64,000 nt of DNA from Mesorhizobium loti (GTDB lineage Bacteria > Pseudomonadota > Alphaproteobacteria > Rhizobiales > Rhizobiaceae), in assembly GCA_014189435.1 (NCBI GenBank), contig CP050295.1, forward strand, positions 1 through 64,000. Reading direction: 5' to 3'. Numbering within the stretch: position 1 is the first letter of the stretch; every line of letters begins with the position of its first letter. Positions 44,880-54,649 of the stretch are shown here, piece by piece. The position numbers were made by a program, and so were the translations under genes. A model generated the notes under the pieces. The model saw nothing but the letters and a program-made list of their open reading frames with translations. It did no database searches and was not told where the DNA came from.

Positions 44880-46748
44880 GTGGGTACTGATGCAATTGGC
44901 GGCGCGACGAAGCCTCTGAATTCGTCCAAGCATGAGCAAGCGGCCGGGTGGGGCCGTGGCTTCAGCACGCTGCTGCGCATTACCCGCATGAATTTGCGGA
45001 ACCGGTGGCAGGTCGCCTTCGCTTTCGGATCGACGATCGTAGCGGCAATCCTCCAGCTGCTCATTCCCCAGCTTCTCGGCCGGGCTGTCGACCTGACTCA
45101 GATAGCGATTGGGGGCGGTATTGCGGCGATCGCCGCACAACAAGCGCTCTGGACTTCGGCTCTCCTGCTGCTCGCCGCGAGTACGCTACGCGGCCTGTTC
45201 ACGATGGCGCAGAACTATTTTGCGGAGGCCGTCGGGCATCACGTCGCGTACGAACTGCGACTTGCTTGCTACGACAAGATCCAACGTCTCAGCTTTTCTT
45301 TCCACGACCGGGTTCATTCAGGCGATCTAATCACCCTCGGCATGCTCGATCTCGACGGCGTGCGGATGTATTTTTCCACCGCCCTGGTTCGTATGCTTCT
45401 GCTCACCATGCTGATGGGCATCGGCGCCTACACGATGATATCAACCGACCCGATGCTCGGGGTGATCGCGCTGAGTTTCGTCCCTTTCGTAGCCTGGCGC
45501 TCGTCGGTCACACAGCTAAAGCTACGCGCCACCTGGCTCGACCTGCAGGAGCGGCTTTCGGTTCTAGGCCGCGTGATGGAGGAGAATCTCGCAGGCATCC
45601 GCGTTGTCCGCGCGTTTTCGGCACAGGCCTATGAGATGGTGAAGTTCGACCGCGCCTCGAAGAACGCGCTCGCCCTCGCCCACGAGCAGGTTGACGTCTA
45701 CGTGCCCAACACGTCGGCGATGACGCTGTCATTCTTTTTGGCCATGGGGTTGGTCCTCTGGATCGGTTGCAACAAGCTCATCGCGGGCCAAATCAGCGTC
45801 GGAACGCTCGCCACGTTCCTTGCGTTTATGACCATTCTGCAAATGCCCGTCCGGCAGATCGGCCTAATGGTCAATGGCTTCGCCCGCGCTTACACTTGCG
45901 GCTCGCGCCTCTTCGGTCTGCTCGACCAGGACATCACGATAAGGGATGCTTCCGGCGCCAAACCGCTCGAGATCAGTGAAGGCACTCTGAGCTTCCATAA
46001 TGTCTCGTTTGTATATCCCGGCACCGGAAACCGCCCCATTCTGAAGAATATCAGCTTTTGCGCCCGTAGAGGCGAAACGATCGCTATCGTCGGTCCGCCG
46101 GGTTCGGGCAAATCGACAATCGCTCACCTGATCGCCCGCTTTTATGACGTCACCGGGGGCACCATCACGCTTGACGGGCAGGACATCCGCGCGGTCACCC
46201 TTGCCACACTTCGCAAGGAAGTCGCAGTCGTACAGCAGGATGCATTCCTGTTCACTACCACGATCGAGAACAACATCGCCTATGGCGATCCCTGGGCGAA
46301 AGAACAGCGAATCAAGCGCGCCAGCGAATCCGCCCAGTTGCACGATTACATCCTCAGCCTCCCCGCAGGCTACAAGACGGTCGTTGGCGAACGCGGCGCC
46401 TCCCTCTCGGGCGGCCAGCGCCAGCGTCTCACGATAGCTCGCACAATGATGCTGCGCCCATCAATCGTCATTTTCGACGACTCAACGGCCGCGATCGACG
46501 CCGCCACTGAGCAGCGCATCCGCGCGGCGATACGGCGATTCGCCAAGGATAGGGTGACGATCATCATTGCCCACCGGCTGAGTTCGCTCAGGCACGCCGA
46601 CCGGATCCTGTTTATTGACAATGGCGAGATCGTGGAACGCGGCACCCATCAAGAGCTGTTGGCTAAGCGAGGACGCTATAAGGCCCTTTATGATCTCCAG
46701 TTGCGCCCGGAAGATGACAGTGCGATCACGCACAGAGGCGCGCCCTGA
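44880..46748 (+). CDS. ABC exporter half-transporter, first subunit of a heterodimer
   Basis: The protein has 622 residues with six membrane segments (about 45-330) followed by an ATPase domain. Walker A is GPPGSGKST, the signature LSGGQRQRL is perfect, but Walker B reads IVIFDDSTAAID, so the catalytic Glu is Asp. That change marks the degenerate ATP site of asymmetric exporters. The start is GTG 44880; no strong ribosome site is visible. The next gene overlaps by one base. It lies 68 bp after the SIR2-like gene and may be transcribed from the nifB promoter. The exported substrate is unknown. Confidence 0.9.
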   Translation: MGTDAIGGATKPLNSSKHEQAAGWGRGFSTLLRITRMNLRNRWQVAFAFGSTIVAAILQLLIPQLLGRAVDLTQIAIGGGIAAIAAQQALWTSALLLLAASTLRGLFTMAQNYFAEAVGHHVAYELRLACYDKIQRLSFSFHDRVHSGDLITLGMLDLDGVRMYFSTALVRMLLLTMLMGIGAYTMISTDPMLGVIALSFVPFVAWRSSVTQLKLRATWLDLQERLSVLGRVMEENLAGIRVVRAFSAQAYEMVKFDRASKNALALAHEQVDVYVPNTSAMTLSFFLAMGLVLWIGCNKLIAGQISVGTLATFLAFMTILQMPVRQIGLMVNGFARAYTCGSRLFGLLDQDITIRDASGAKPLEISEGTLSFHNVSFVYPGTGNRPILKNISFCARRGETIAIVGPPGSGKSTIAHLIARFYDVTGGTITLDGQDIRAVTLATLRKEVAVVQQDAFLFTTTIENNIAYGDPWAKEQRIKRASESAQLHDYILSLPAGYKTVVGERGASLSGGQRQRLTIARTMMLRPSIVIFDDSTAAIDAATEQRIRAAIRRFAKDRVTIIIAHRLSSLRHADRILFIDNGEIVERGTHQELLAKRGRYKALYDLQLRPEDDSAITHRGAP

Positions 46749-48652
46749 TGACCAAGGGGCACGCCGCCGAACTTGAAATCGAACCTAATGACGGCGGCGG
46801 ACGCCCCCCGCACGCGGTGGTCGGCTCCCACCGCATCAAGGAGGAGATGTTCGGCAGGGCTTTCGACAAGAGCATCGTTCGACGCATCTGGGCTTTCGTT
46901 CGTCCCTACCGTGCTAGGGTAGTCATCTCGAGTGCCGCATTGCTGATCTTCGTCGGCACGCAGCTTCTCATCCCCCTGATCATCCGCCGCGCGATCGATC
47001 ACGCCATAACTCCGGCAGGCGTTGATCGCTCCGCCCTGCTCAGGGCCGCCGGCGCGTTTGCGCTCGCTATTCTGGTTAATTTCGGCGCCGCCTACGCGCA
47101 GGAAACCGTAGTCGGAAAAATGGCTGACAACGTCCTCTTCGATATCCGCCGCGCAATGTTTGCCCATCTGCAGAAAGTTTCGCTCTCCTTCATGGACAAG
47201 ACCGAGGTGGGACGCCTGATGTCCCGCCTTCAAGGCGACGTTAGCTCGATCCACGAATTCGTCGAGACCTCAGTCTATTCCGTAGGAGACATTGCTCTTC
47301 TCTTCGGCATCGTTTTCGTGATGCTGTGCCTCGACTTCCGCCTCGGCTTCCTGACACTCTCGGTCTTGCCGGCCCTGTTGATCATCCGCATCGTATGGCT
47401 GCCGCGTGCCCGCGAAGCCTTCATGGCGGCACACGAAACCAATTCGGTCGTCAATGGCGCGCTGGCGGAAGCCATTCACGGCGTGCGCACCGTCCAGTGC
47501 ATGGACCGCCAGCAGATAAATTTCATGCTTTATGACGACAAGGCGCATGCCGACCTCAGTGCTCACCTGACCGCTGCCAAGTATGCACAGGTGATGGTGC
47601 CGATCGTCGATGGCCTCACCGGGCTCGCCATGGCTATCGTCATCGTGGCCGGCGGCTCCATGATCATGAATGGTCGCATCGACGTGGGCGTTTTGGTCGC
47701 CTACCTATTCTATATCCAGCGCTTCTTTGACCCAATTCGCTCCCTTACCCTCCAGTATTCGGTCATGCAGCGCGCCATGGCATCCGGCAAGCGGCTGACC
47801 GATGTGCTGGACGTTAGGATCGAGGTTCAGGACAAACCGAATGCCAGAGTGCTTTCGCCGGAAATGGATGGCTCGGTCGAGTTCAGGAACGTCACGTTCG
47901 GCTACAAATCCGGCCATCCGGTGCTGAAAAACGTTTCCTTCAGGGTCATGCCTAGCGAGACGGTCGCTTTGGTCGGGCCGACCGGTTCTGGTAAATCGAG
48001 CGCGATGGCCCTCGTCCACCGCTTCTATGATGTTCAGCAGGGCCAAGTGCTGGTCGGCGGATACGATGTGCGAGATCTCACCCAGGAATCGCTCGGCCGA
48101 GAGGTCGCCATGGTGCTGCAGGAGCCGTTCCTGTTCACCGGGACGGTCTTCGAAAACATTCGCTACCACAAGAAGGAGGCCACGTGGCACAACGTGATCG
48201 AGGCCGCCAAGGCAGTCGGCGCCCATGACTTCATTATGAGCCTTGCAGACGGATACGATACCCAGCTCGGCGAACGCGGCGGCAACCTTTCTCTCGGCCA
48301 GCGCCAGCTCGTCAGTTTCGCGCGTGCTCTCGTTGCGGACGCCAAGATTCTCGTTCTTGACGAGGCCACCGCCAATATCGACAGCTACACGGAAATGCTG
48401 ATCCAGAAGGCTCTTTCAAAACTGCTTAAAGGCCGCACTGGCCTCATCATCGCCCACCGGCTCGCCACGATCCGCAGTGCCGATCGCATCATCGTGCTTC
48501 AGAACGGCCAAGTCCTTGAGACCGGAAACCACGACCAACTAACGGCCCTGGGTGGGCTCTATTCCAAGCTATACAATCTCAACTACTCATCCTTCGACGA
48601 CATTCCCGAAAAGAAATCCGATACGGGGGTGCAAGCCTCCTCTTCGACCTAA
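46748..48652 (+). CDS. ABC exporter half-transporter, second subunit
   Basis: The protein has 634 residues with the same fold as its neighbour. Walker A is GPTGSGKSS, Walker B ILVLDEATANID has the catalytic Glu, and the signature is altered to LSLGQRQLV. The altered signature would pair with the Asp-type Walker B of the first subunit to form the inactive site, while the other pair forms the active one. This complementarity strongly supports a heterodimer. Start and previous stop overlap as ATGA. A peptide, lipid or drug-like substrate is possible; nothing in the sequence tells which. Confidence 0.9.
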   Translation: MTKGHAAELEIEPNDGGGRPPHAVVGSHRIKEEMFGRAFDKSIVRRIWAFVRPYRARVVISSAALLIFVGTQLLIPLIIRRAIDHAITPAGVDRSALLRAAGAFALAILVNFGAAYAQETVVGKMADNVLFDIRRAMFAHLQKVSLSFMDKTEVGRLMSRLQGDVSSIHEFVETSVYSVGDIALLFGIVFVMLCLDFRLGFLTLSVLPALLIIRIVWLPRAREAFMAAHETNSVVNGALAEAIHGVRTVQCMDRQQINFMLYDDKAHADLSAHLTAAKYAQVMVPIVDGLTGLAMAIVIVAGGSMIMNGRIDVGVLVAYLFYIQRFFDPIRSLTLQYSVMQRAMASGKRLTDVLDVRIEVQDKPNARVLSPEMDGSVEFRNVTFGYKSGHPVLKNVSFRVMPSETVALVGPTGSGKSSAMALVHRFYDVQQGQVLVGGYDVRDLTQESLGREVAMVLQEPFLFTGTVFENIRYHKKEATWHNVIEAAKAVGAHDFIMSLADGYDTQLGERGGNLSLGQRQLVSFARALVADAKILVLDEATANIDSYTEMLIQKALSKLLKGRTGLIIAHRLATIRSADRIIVLQNGQVLETGNHDQLTALGGLYSKLYNLNYSSFDDIPEKKSDTGVQASSST

Positions 48653-48793
48653 TGCAAACTTCTGCGCTGTGACGCCAATTGATCTCCAAGCGAATTTCCT
48701 GGTCTAGTTGGCGCCTGCCTCTTCCATTTGGCGCATGGCCCCCACTGAAACACCAGCGCATGAATTGTCTTGGCTATTGGCTTAGCCGTCCTT

Positions 48794-50614
48794 TCACAGA
48801 CGCTTGATCTCGATGCCGTATTTCCTCAGCACGTAGCCGATCTGGCGTGGCGACAGTCCAAGCAGGCGTGCCGCCTTTGCCTGGACCCAGCCACATGTTT
48901 CCATGGCCGCAATGACACGCTCGGCATCGGTCATTGTCGTACCATTGAAGTGGACTGCGCCGGCAGGCCCTCGCAGCGGCTGCCCTATGGTTTCAGGTGG
49001 GACTGCGACGGCGGCAGAACTAGCGGCCGCAGCCGGCGGTATCGCCGGAATCACCGGCAGCGGCACGATCGGCCCGGGTTGCATCGCGACGTTGCCAGAT
49101 CTGGATTTACGCAGCGCCGCAGCGAAGCATTGGCCCTGGCGGCAGGCAAAGTCGTCTCTTCCGATTGATGGTCCCGCCGCCAGGACCGCTGTCCGATACA
49201 CGCAGTTTTCGAGCTCGCGAATGTTGCCGGGAAAATCGCAGTTTATCAGTACCTCTATCGCACTCGGATCGAAGGTCAGCATGCGGCCGTTCTCATCGTT
49301 AAAATTCTTGAGAAACTCAGCCGCAAGGAGCGGAATATCACTGCGCCTTTCGCGTAGCGCCGGCACCAGTAAGGGAACCACACTGAGGCGGTAATAGAGG
49401 TCGGCGCGGAACTCGTTTCTTGCAACTGCCTCTTCCAGGTCCTTGTTCGTGGCTGCAATCACGCGAACATCAACTTTAATGGTCTGGTTGCCGCCGACGC
49501 GCTCAAATTCCTGCTCCTGCAGCACGCGCAAGAGCTTTGCCTGGAACGAGGCCGAGATCTCGCCGATCTCGTCCAGGAACAACGTCCCCTTGTCGGCGAG
49601 CTCAAAACGCCCCTTGCGCGAATTGAAAGCGCTTGTGAATGCACCCTTCTCATGACCGAACAATTCGGACTCCAGGACTGTCTCGGACAGCGCCGCGCAA
49701 TTGAGCTTGATGAAGGGCCGCTTGGCACGCGGCGACAACTCGTGAATGGCCTTGGCGACCAGCTCCTTCCCGGTACCGGTTTCGCCCCGCAACAGAACCG
49801 TAATCTTTGCCTTGGCTACGACCGTGACCTTCTGACGCAGACCGCGCAGCGCCGAACTGTCGCCAATCATCCCCTTGACGTGAATCTGGTTAGGCTCCCG
49901 CGCCGGGTGCTGGAGCTCGGAGAACCCCTTTTGCTGCCGGTCCTTCTCTGAGATCGGATGCACGCGGTCGCCCAAGTAGGAGCGATGCAACTTCACTGCT
50001 TGTCCCACTAGGTTGGCGATTAGGGGGAGCAGATGGAGGTTGTAATCGAGCCAAAATCTTGAGCCACTGTCCACTACGCGGTCAATGGTCAGCGTACCCA
50101 CGACATTTGCATCGACGCGAATGGGAACGCCGATGAACGACACTGGTATATTGTCCGAGACCCCGAGCGCATCCAAGTCGGCGGTGGTGAAGGCCGAATG
50201 AACCGCAATGTTCTCGGCCATCAGGGGCATAGCCGTCGTCAGAATCTCGTCGATTGCCTTCCGCGGCATGTACATCCGGCCGCGCTCATTGCAGCTCTCG
50301 TTGCAGCTGGCGCCAACGGTGGTTTCCAGTTCGCCATCACCGTCGAAGAGAGAGATCATGCCGTGCCGCATCTGCACAAACGACCGCAGGAGACCTACGA
50401 CCTTGGCCAACGCGACTTCGAGCCGAGAGTCGGCGGTGAGTGCTTGCGATATTTCGGAGATGCCCGAAAGCGCGCTCTCTTGCGACGGCACCACAGCGAC
50501 CGCGTTGATCGTCGCGGATTTGGAGTCGTCCGTTTTCGCGCCCAGCGATGTGCAGCATATCGGCGTCTGCTCAGCAGTCGGTTCGGATTCCCGATTATTT
50601 TTCAGGTCTAGCAT
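48794..50614 (-). CDS. nifA2: nitrogen fixation regulator NifA (second copy)
   Basis: The protein has 606 residues from ATG 50614, chosen because GAGGATG lies upstream and residues before it look like leader. It has a GAF domain (about 60-215), AAA+ domain with Walker A GETGTGKE and Walker B LFLDEIGE, the cysteine set C-x11-C-x19-C-x4-C (NCDFPGN to CRQGQC), a long Pro/Ala-rich linker near residues 510-545, and a helix-turn-helix [20 protein letters not shown]. The sigma54-contact loop reads GAFTSA, a Gly to Ser change at a highly conserved position. In M. loti R7A the second NifA is the main activator and is itself switched on by FixV. The upstream region shares an element with the gene next to the FixV-like regulator here. 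Confidence 0.94.
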   Translation of the reverse strand: MLDLKNNRESEPTAEQTPICCTSLGAKTDDSKSATINAVAVVPSQESALSGISEISQALTADSRLEVALAKVVGLLRSFVQMRHGMISLFDGDGELETTVGASCNESCNERGRMYMPRKAIDEILTTAMPLMAENIAVHSAFTTADLDALGVSDNIPVSFIGVPIRVDANVVGTLTIDRVVDSGSRFWLDYNLHLLPLIANLVGQAVKLHRSYLGDRVHPISEKDRQQKGFSELQHPAREPNQIHVKGMIGDSSALRGLRQKVTVVAKAKITVLLRGETGTGKELVAKAIHELSPRAKRPFIKLNCAALSETVLESELFGHEKGAFTSAFNSRKGRFELADKGTLFLDEIGEISASFQAKLLRVLQEQEFERVGGNQTIKVDVRVIAATNKDLEEAVARNEFRADLYYRLSVVPLLVPALRERRSDIPLLAAEFLKNFNDENGRMLTFDPSAIEVLINCDFPGNIRELENCVYRTAVLAAGPSIGRDDFACRQGQCFAAALRKSRSGNVAMQPGPIVPLPVIPAIPPAAAASSAAVAVPPETIGQPLRGPAGAVHFNGTTMTDAERVIAAMETCGWVQAKAARLLGLSPRQIGYVLRKYGIEIKRL

Positions 50615-51208
50615 GTCATCCTCGATCTCGGGCGGCGAAAGCAACACTCGCGCAATATGAGCCTGCAACGCCGCAGCGCGTAGACGCTCCCGTCAAGTGG
50701 CGTGGCGCGTTTCAGGCTCCTCCCGAGCGCAACCATACTTTGGTCTACAGACGGGAAGGAGGGAGGCTAGTCAACCGAGCTTTCTTTTATTTGTGAAAGC
50801 AAACTCGACGCCCATGAGGGAATCCCATCATGTAATTTTCGGGCAGGTGGATGTAACGGCCGTGCTCGTCGCTGCCAAGGCTACGGACCTGCGGCCTCGC
50901 GCGGGCCCACTACGGCCGCTTCGAATGGCTTCGTAGAAGGCGCAGGCTGACGATAAGCACAACGTCCACCGCACTCCCTGCGCATGGAAAGACCTCGTAA
51001 CTTTTCGTATTTCCTTGAGTAGGCGCCTAAGCACACATCGAGCTGACGCGATGTAGCTTGCGCAGATCAGCGAGGGGCTTAGCAGGAACCGACGTGCGAC
51101 CCGGCTGTTCGGCCTAAACCGGAAGGCATACGTCAGATAAATGTGCTCGCAGCCAACGCAGACATCAAGTTTTGTTTAGGGCGCTTTTGAAAGTTGCGCT
51201 TGCGACGT
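50615..51208. other. nifA2-nodD1 intergenic region
   Basis: Apart from the candidate operator and the nod box at its right end, no gene or -24/-12 promoter was recognised in about 590 bp. A divergent nodA-like gene, expected beside nodD, is absent. Confidence 0.45.
50769..50799 (-). promoter_or_regulatory. candidate operator upstream of nifA2 (FixV-like LacI regulator)
   Basis: AGTCAACCGAGC followed by TTTC...GAAAG. The same block, with AGTCAATCGAGC and GTTCC...GAAAG, lies upstream of the TIM-barrel gene at 54585-54616. The CAA-YCGAGC-KTT core has the central CG and flanking AA/TT of LacI-family operators. It is 155 bp before the nifA2 start codon. Confidence 0.55.
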
Positions 51209-51255
51209 TCTGCAAAACTGTGATTGTTTCGCCGAAATATATCCGCCATGTGGAT
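51209..51255 (-). promoter_or_regulatory. nod box, leftward, upstream of the first nodD
   Basis: Read on the minus strand it begins ATCCACATGGCGGAT and has GAAACAATC with the first A of AAACAATC at position 27, the exact spacing of the 47-bp nod box. It ends 10 bp before the nodD start, as expected for a NodD-bound divergent promoter. The downstream (leftward) nod gene is missing. Confidence 0.75.
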
Positions 51256-51265
51256 AACGGAAGAC

Positions 51266-52183
51266 ATGCGTTTCAAAGGGCTTGACCTAAATCTCCTCGT
51301 TGTGCTCGACGCGCTGCTGGCGGAGCGCGGCCTCACGGCGGCGGCCCGCCGCATCAACCTCAGTCAGCCGGCCATGAGTGCGGCCGTCGCCCGGCTCCGC
51401 GATTATTTCGGCGATGAACTGTTTACGACAAGCGGCCGCGAACGTTTTCTGACCCCGCGTGCGACAGCACTTGCCCCCGCCGTCCGCGACGCTCTCCTGC
51501 ACATCCATTGCTCGATTATCTCCTCGGATCCGTTTAACCCAGCTCAATCCGATCGCCGCTTCAGGATCATTATTTCCGATTTCGCCACGCTCGTGTTTTT
51601 AGAAAAAGTCGTGGAGCGTGTTGCACGCGAAGCCCCCGCCGTCAGCTTCGAATTGCTACCTCTCGACGACAACCCCGACGAGCTTCTCCAGCGCGGTGAC
51701 GTGGACTTTCTAATTCTTCCGGATTTCTTCATGTCGAGCCCCCATCCAAGCGTGGCGCTGTTCGATGAGACACTCGTATGCGTAGGCTGTCCCACCAACA
51801 AGCAGTTGCCACGGCAGCTTACATTCGAGAGATACATGTCGATGAGGCACGTCTCGGTCAGGTTCGGGCGTATGCTGAAGCCGGCTTTTGAGGAATGGTT
51901 TTTGCTTGAGCATGGTATTAAAAGACGTGTCGAGATCGTCGTGCATGGCTTCAGCATGATCCCGCCGATGGTGTCCGGCACGGCCCGTATCGCGACCATG
52001 CCCTTGCGGCTGGTCAGGCATTTCAAAAAAACGTTCCCCTTGCGGATCGTCGAACTTCCGCTGCCGCTTCCCGCGTTCACCGAAGCCGTCCAATGGCCGG
52101 CTCACCACAGCAGCGATCCGGCAAGCATCTGGATGCGGGAGATCATGATGCAGGAGGCATCTCGGATGGCTGCTCCGCTGTGA
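51266..52183 (+). CDS. nodD1: LysR-type flavonoid-responsive regulator NodD (first copy)
   Basis: The protein has 305 residues from the canonical start [20 protein letters not shown]. The helix-turn-helix includes [20 protein letters not shown] near residues 22-41, and the effector domain starts near residue 95. It binds nod boxes and activates nod genes with plant flavonoids. It is nearly identical to the second copy 500 bp downstream, including flanking DNA. It ends at TGA 52181-52183, where the second copy has TCA and continues, so this copy is about 18 residues shorter by one base change. Confidence 0.95.
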   Translation: MRFKGLDLNLLVVLDALLAERGLTAAARRINLSQPAMSAAVARLRDYFGDELFTTSGRERFLTPRATALAPAVRDALLHIHCSIISSDPFNPAQSDRRFRIIISDFATLVFLEKVVERVAREAPAVSFELLPLDDNPDELLQRGDVDFLILPDFFMSSPHPSVALFDETLVCVGCPTNKQLPRQLTFERYMSMRHVSVRFGRMLKPAFEEWFLLEHGIKRRVEIVVHGFSMIPPMVSGTARIATMPLRLVRHFKKTFPLRIVELPLPLPAFTEAVQWPAHHSSDPASIWMREIMMQEASRMAAPL

Positions 52184-52654
52184 AACCAAGGGAGGCTCCA
52201 GGCGCTCCTGGATTTACTCAGCGTCACGCCACCCACTCTCACGTCGTTGTCAGGAGTGAAGAGACGACGGACTCTGATCCGCGGGTCGGAGCGCCCCTTT
52301 CCTGAAGACCGTCGCGTCGCGAGAATTCGCCTCAAGCTTGTCCGACGGACCGAGCCCAGCAATCGTAGAAGCCGCAGTGAGTTCCGGCCGGGCTACGGCG
52401 GAGGCTCCGATGATGAGGGACGTGAGTCGCTGCCAATTGCGTGAACCTCCGCGCTCGCGCTGCGCAGGCTTTTTGGAAAAGGGCGGATTCGACATGCTTA
52501 GCCAGTTGCAAGCCATTCTCCCCGCACAACCCCACCCCACTTCGCAGTAAATAGAAAAATTGTTCTCTTTCGAGCTGGTCATAAGGCACAGGTCACGCGA
52601 TAGAGCAGCGGGTGATCGGTGCGTCAGGTGTTTTGTCCATGCGAGATTTCGGAA
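52184..52654. other. nodD1-nodD2 spacer
   Basis: About 470 bp. The first bases repeat the 3' flank of the second nodD (AAACCA-GGGAGGCT-CCAGGCG pattern), which marks a tandem duplication. No other gene was recognised. Confidence 0.5.
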
Positions 52655-52701
52655 AAGTGATAAAATGGTTTGTTTCGATCAACGGCATCCACGCTATGGA
52701 T
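52655..52701 (-). promoter_or_regulatory. nod box, leftward, upstream of the second nodD
   Basis: On the minus strand it begins ATCCATAGCGTGGATG, then has GATCGAAACAA at the right spacing and an ATTTTA near the end. It is closer to consensus than the first nod box. It ends 10 bp before the nodD2 start. Confidence 0.85.
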
Positions 52702-52711
52702 AGCTAAAGAC

Positions 52712-53683
52712 ATGCGTTTCAAAGGGCTTGACCTAAATCTCCTCGTTGTGCTCGACGCGCTGCTGGGGGAGCGCAATCTCTCGGCGGCGGCCCGCCGCAT
52801 CAACCTCAGCCAGCCGGCCATGAGTGCGGCCGTCGCCCGGCTGCGCGATTATTTCGGCGATGAACTGTTTACGACGAGCGGCCGCGAACGTTTTCTGACC
52901 CCGCGTGCGGCAGCACTTGCCCCCGCGGTTCGCGACGCTCTCCTGCAGATCCAGTGCTCGATTATTTCCTCGGATACGTTTCACCCAGCTCAATCCGACC
53001 GCCGTTTCAGGATCATTCTTTCCGATTTCGCCACGCTCGTGTTTTTTGAGAAAGTCGTTGAGCGTGTTGCGCGCGAAGCCCCCGGCGTCAGCTTCGAATT
53101 GCTGCCTGTCGACGACGGCCCCGATGAGCTTCTCCAGCGCGGTGACGTCGATTTTCTAATTCTTCCGGATTTGTTCACGTCGAGCGCGCACTCAAGCGTG
53201 GCACTGTTTGAGGAGAGACTCGTGTGCGTAGGCTGTCGCACCAACAAGCAGTTGCCACGGCAGCTTACGTTCGAGAGATACATGTCGATGAGGCACGTCT
53301 CGGTCAGGTTCGGGCGTCTAATGAAGCCCTCCATCGAGGAATGGTTCTTGCTTGAACATGGCCTCAAGAGACGTGTCGAGGTCGCCGTGCAGGGCTTCAG
53401 CATGGTCCCGCCGATGGTGTCCGGCACGGCCCGTATCGCGACCATCCCCTCCCGGCTGGTCAGGCATTTCGAAAAATCGTTCCCCCTGCAGATCGTCGAA
53501 CTTCCGCTGCCGCTTCCCGCATTCACCGAGACCCTCTGTTGGCCGTCACTCCACAACAGCGATCCGGCAAGCATCTGGCTGCGGGAGATTATGATGCAGG
53601 AGGCATCTCGGATGGCTCCTCCGCTGTCAAACCACGGGAGGCTTCCAGGCGAACTTACATTTGGTACCCCTGCCACTCCTTAA
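52712..53683 (+). CDS. nodD2: LysR-type flavonoid-responsive regulator NodD (second copy)
   Basis: The protein has 323 residues, the usual NodD size, from [20 protein letters not shown]. It differs from the first copy at scattered positions in the effector domain, for example VQGFSMVPP against VHGFSMIPP near residue 230, which might change inducer range. Helix-turn-helix residues are the same apart from LSAAAR against LTAAAR. Its stop overlaps the convergent TIM-barrel gene by 4 bp. The two nodD genes and their nod boxes form a tandem repeat. Confidence 0.95.
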   Translation: MRFKGLDLNLLVVLDALLGERNLSAAARRINLSQPAMSAAVARLRDYFGDELFTTSGRERFLTPRAAALAPAVRDALLQIQCSIISSDTFHPAQSDRRFRIILSDFATLVFFEKVVERVAREAPGVSFELLPVDDGPDELLQRGDVDFLILPDLFTSSAHSSVALFEERLVCVGCRTNKQLPRQLTFERYMSMRHVSVRFGRLMKPSIEEWFLLEHGLKRRVEVAVQGFSMVPPMVSGTARIATIPSRLVRHFEKSFPLQIVELPLPLPAFTETLCWPSLHNSDPASIWLREIMMQEASRMAPPLSNHGRLPGELTFGTPATP

Positions 53684-54483
53684 TCTGGCGTCAATAGCCG
53701 GCGCTGAATGAAGTCAATGCTGGCAGCAAGTGCGCCTGCAAGATCGTCCAGCGTGCGGACCACCTCGATCAGCTCGAACGAGAAGGGTCCCTCATAGCCG
53801 CCATCAAGCAGCGCCTGGATCTGGCTGCCATTGTCGGAACCTCCAAGGAAGCGATCCGGGTAAATCCAGAACGTCGGGTCATTCACACCTGAAATGTGCA
53901 CCAGGCCGGTAAGCTCGGAGAACAAGAACGTCTCCCCGGCCAGGGTGTGGTGGAACGTGTCGTGCACGAGGCGGAACACTGACTGGCCGTCAACCGCGGC
54001 AATGGCCTCGGCCGCTTGCTTCTTTGATCGAAGCGAGCAGGTGCGAAAGCCCAGCGGCTCGATGAGACCTATCAGACCGCGCGGCTGGAGGATCGGCTTG
54101 AGCGCGTTGAGAGCGACGCGCAGACTGTCATGGCGCTCGCCATTGCACGCCCACGAGCCGTCGTTGACCGGTTCCAGCACGACCGTCTTGGCCCCGCACG
54201 CCGCCGCATAGTCGGCGAGCTTGATCGCCGCCGACTGACGCGTGGGAGTCCAGTCGTTGAAGCGCTGCAAGGCGTTGACCGAGATTATGGTTACGCCAGC
54301 TTCGGTGGCGGCAGACCGGACGTCCGCAGCAGGAATGGCGCATGCAACAGGATTGCTGAAATGAAGGTCACGGATTTGAACATCGGTTAGGCCCTGGTCA
54401 CGCGCAAGCGCGAAAAATGCACTGACGTCAAGAGGGGGCGCTGCCATGTGGTTGACCGCAAAGCGGGGAGATACCTGGCGCAT
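53680..54483 (-). CDS. sugar/inositol-type isomerase, TIM barrel (AP-endonuclease 2 superfamily)
   Basis: The protein has 267 residues. The start [30 protein letters not shown] near residue 35, [12 protein letters not shown] near residue 100, IGLIEPLGF near residue 138, RLVHDTFHH near residue 172 and FSFELIEV near residue 240 carry the metal-binding Glu, Asp, His pattern of the xylose isomerase-like family that includes IolE, IolI and the rhizopine protein MocC. A role in handling an inositol derivative fits the neighbouring LacI-type gene. An operator-like element lies 102 bp upstream. Confidence 0.82.
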   Translation of the reverse strand: MRQVSPRFAVNHMAAPPLDVSAFFALARDQGLTDVQIRDLHFSNPVACAIPAADVRSAATEAGVTIISVNALQRFNDWTPTRQSAAIKLADYAAACGAKTVVLEPVNDGSWACNGERHDSLRVALNALKPILQPRGLIGLIEPLGFRTCSLRSKKQAAEAIAAVDGQSVFRLVHDTFHHTLAGETFLFSELTGLVHISGVNDPTFWIYPDRFLGGSDNGSQIQALLDGGYEGPFSFELIEVVRTLDDLAGALAASIDFIQRRLLTPD

Positions 54484-54584
54484 GGCTTGGCTTTCCTTTC
54501 AGAAGTGCGGCCGCCAGTTTGCCTGTCTGGCTTATGCCGCGCCCCCCAGCGCAGGCCGATGCACAAGCCTGATTGAAGCAAGCC

Positions 54585-54616
54585 AGTCAATCGAGCGTTC
54601 CTTGCATTTATGAAAG
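54585..54616 (-). promoter_or_regulatory. candidate operator upstream of the TIM-barrel gene
   Basis: AGTCAATCGAGCGTTCC...GAAAG, the same block as at 50769-50799 before nifA2. Here it also overlaps a perfect inverted repeat GATTGA-N10-TCAATC at 54571-54592 and a longer TTCCTT...AAGGAA repeat. Confidence 0.55.
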
Positions 54617-54649
54617 GAATTTGGGCTCCGTGATAGAAACACATCAATG

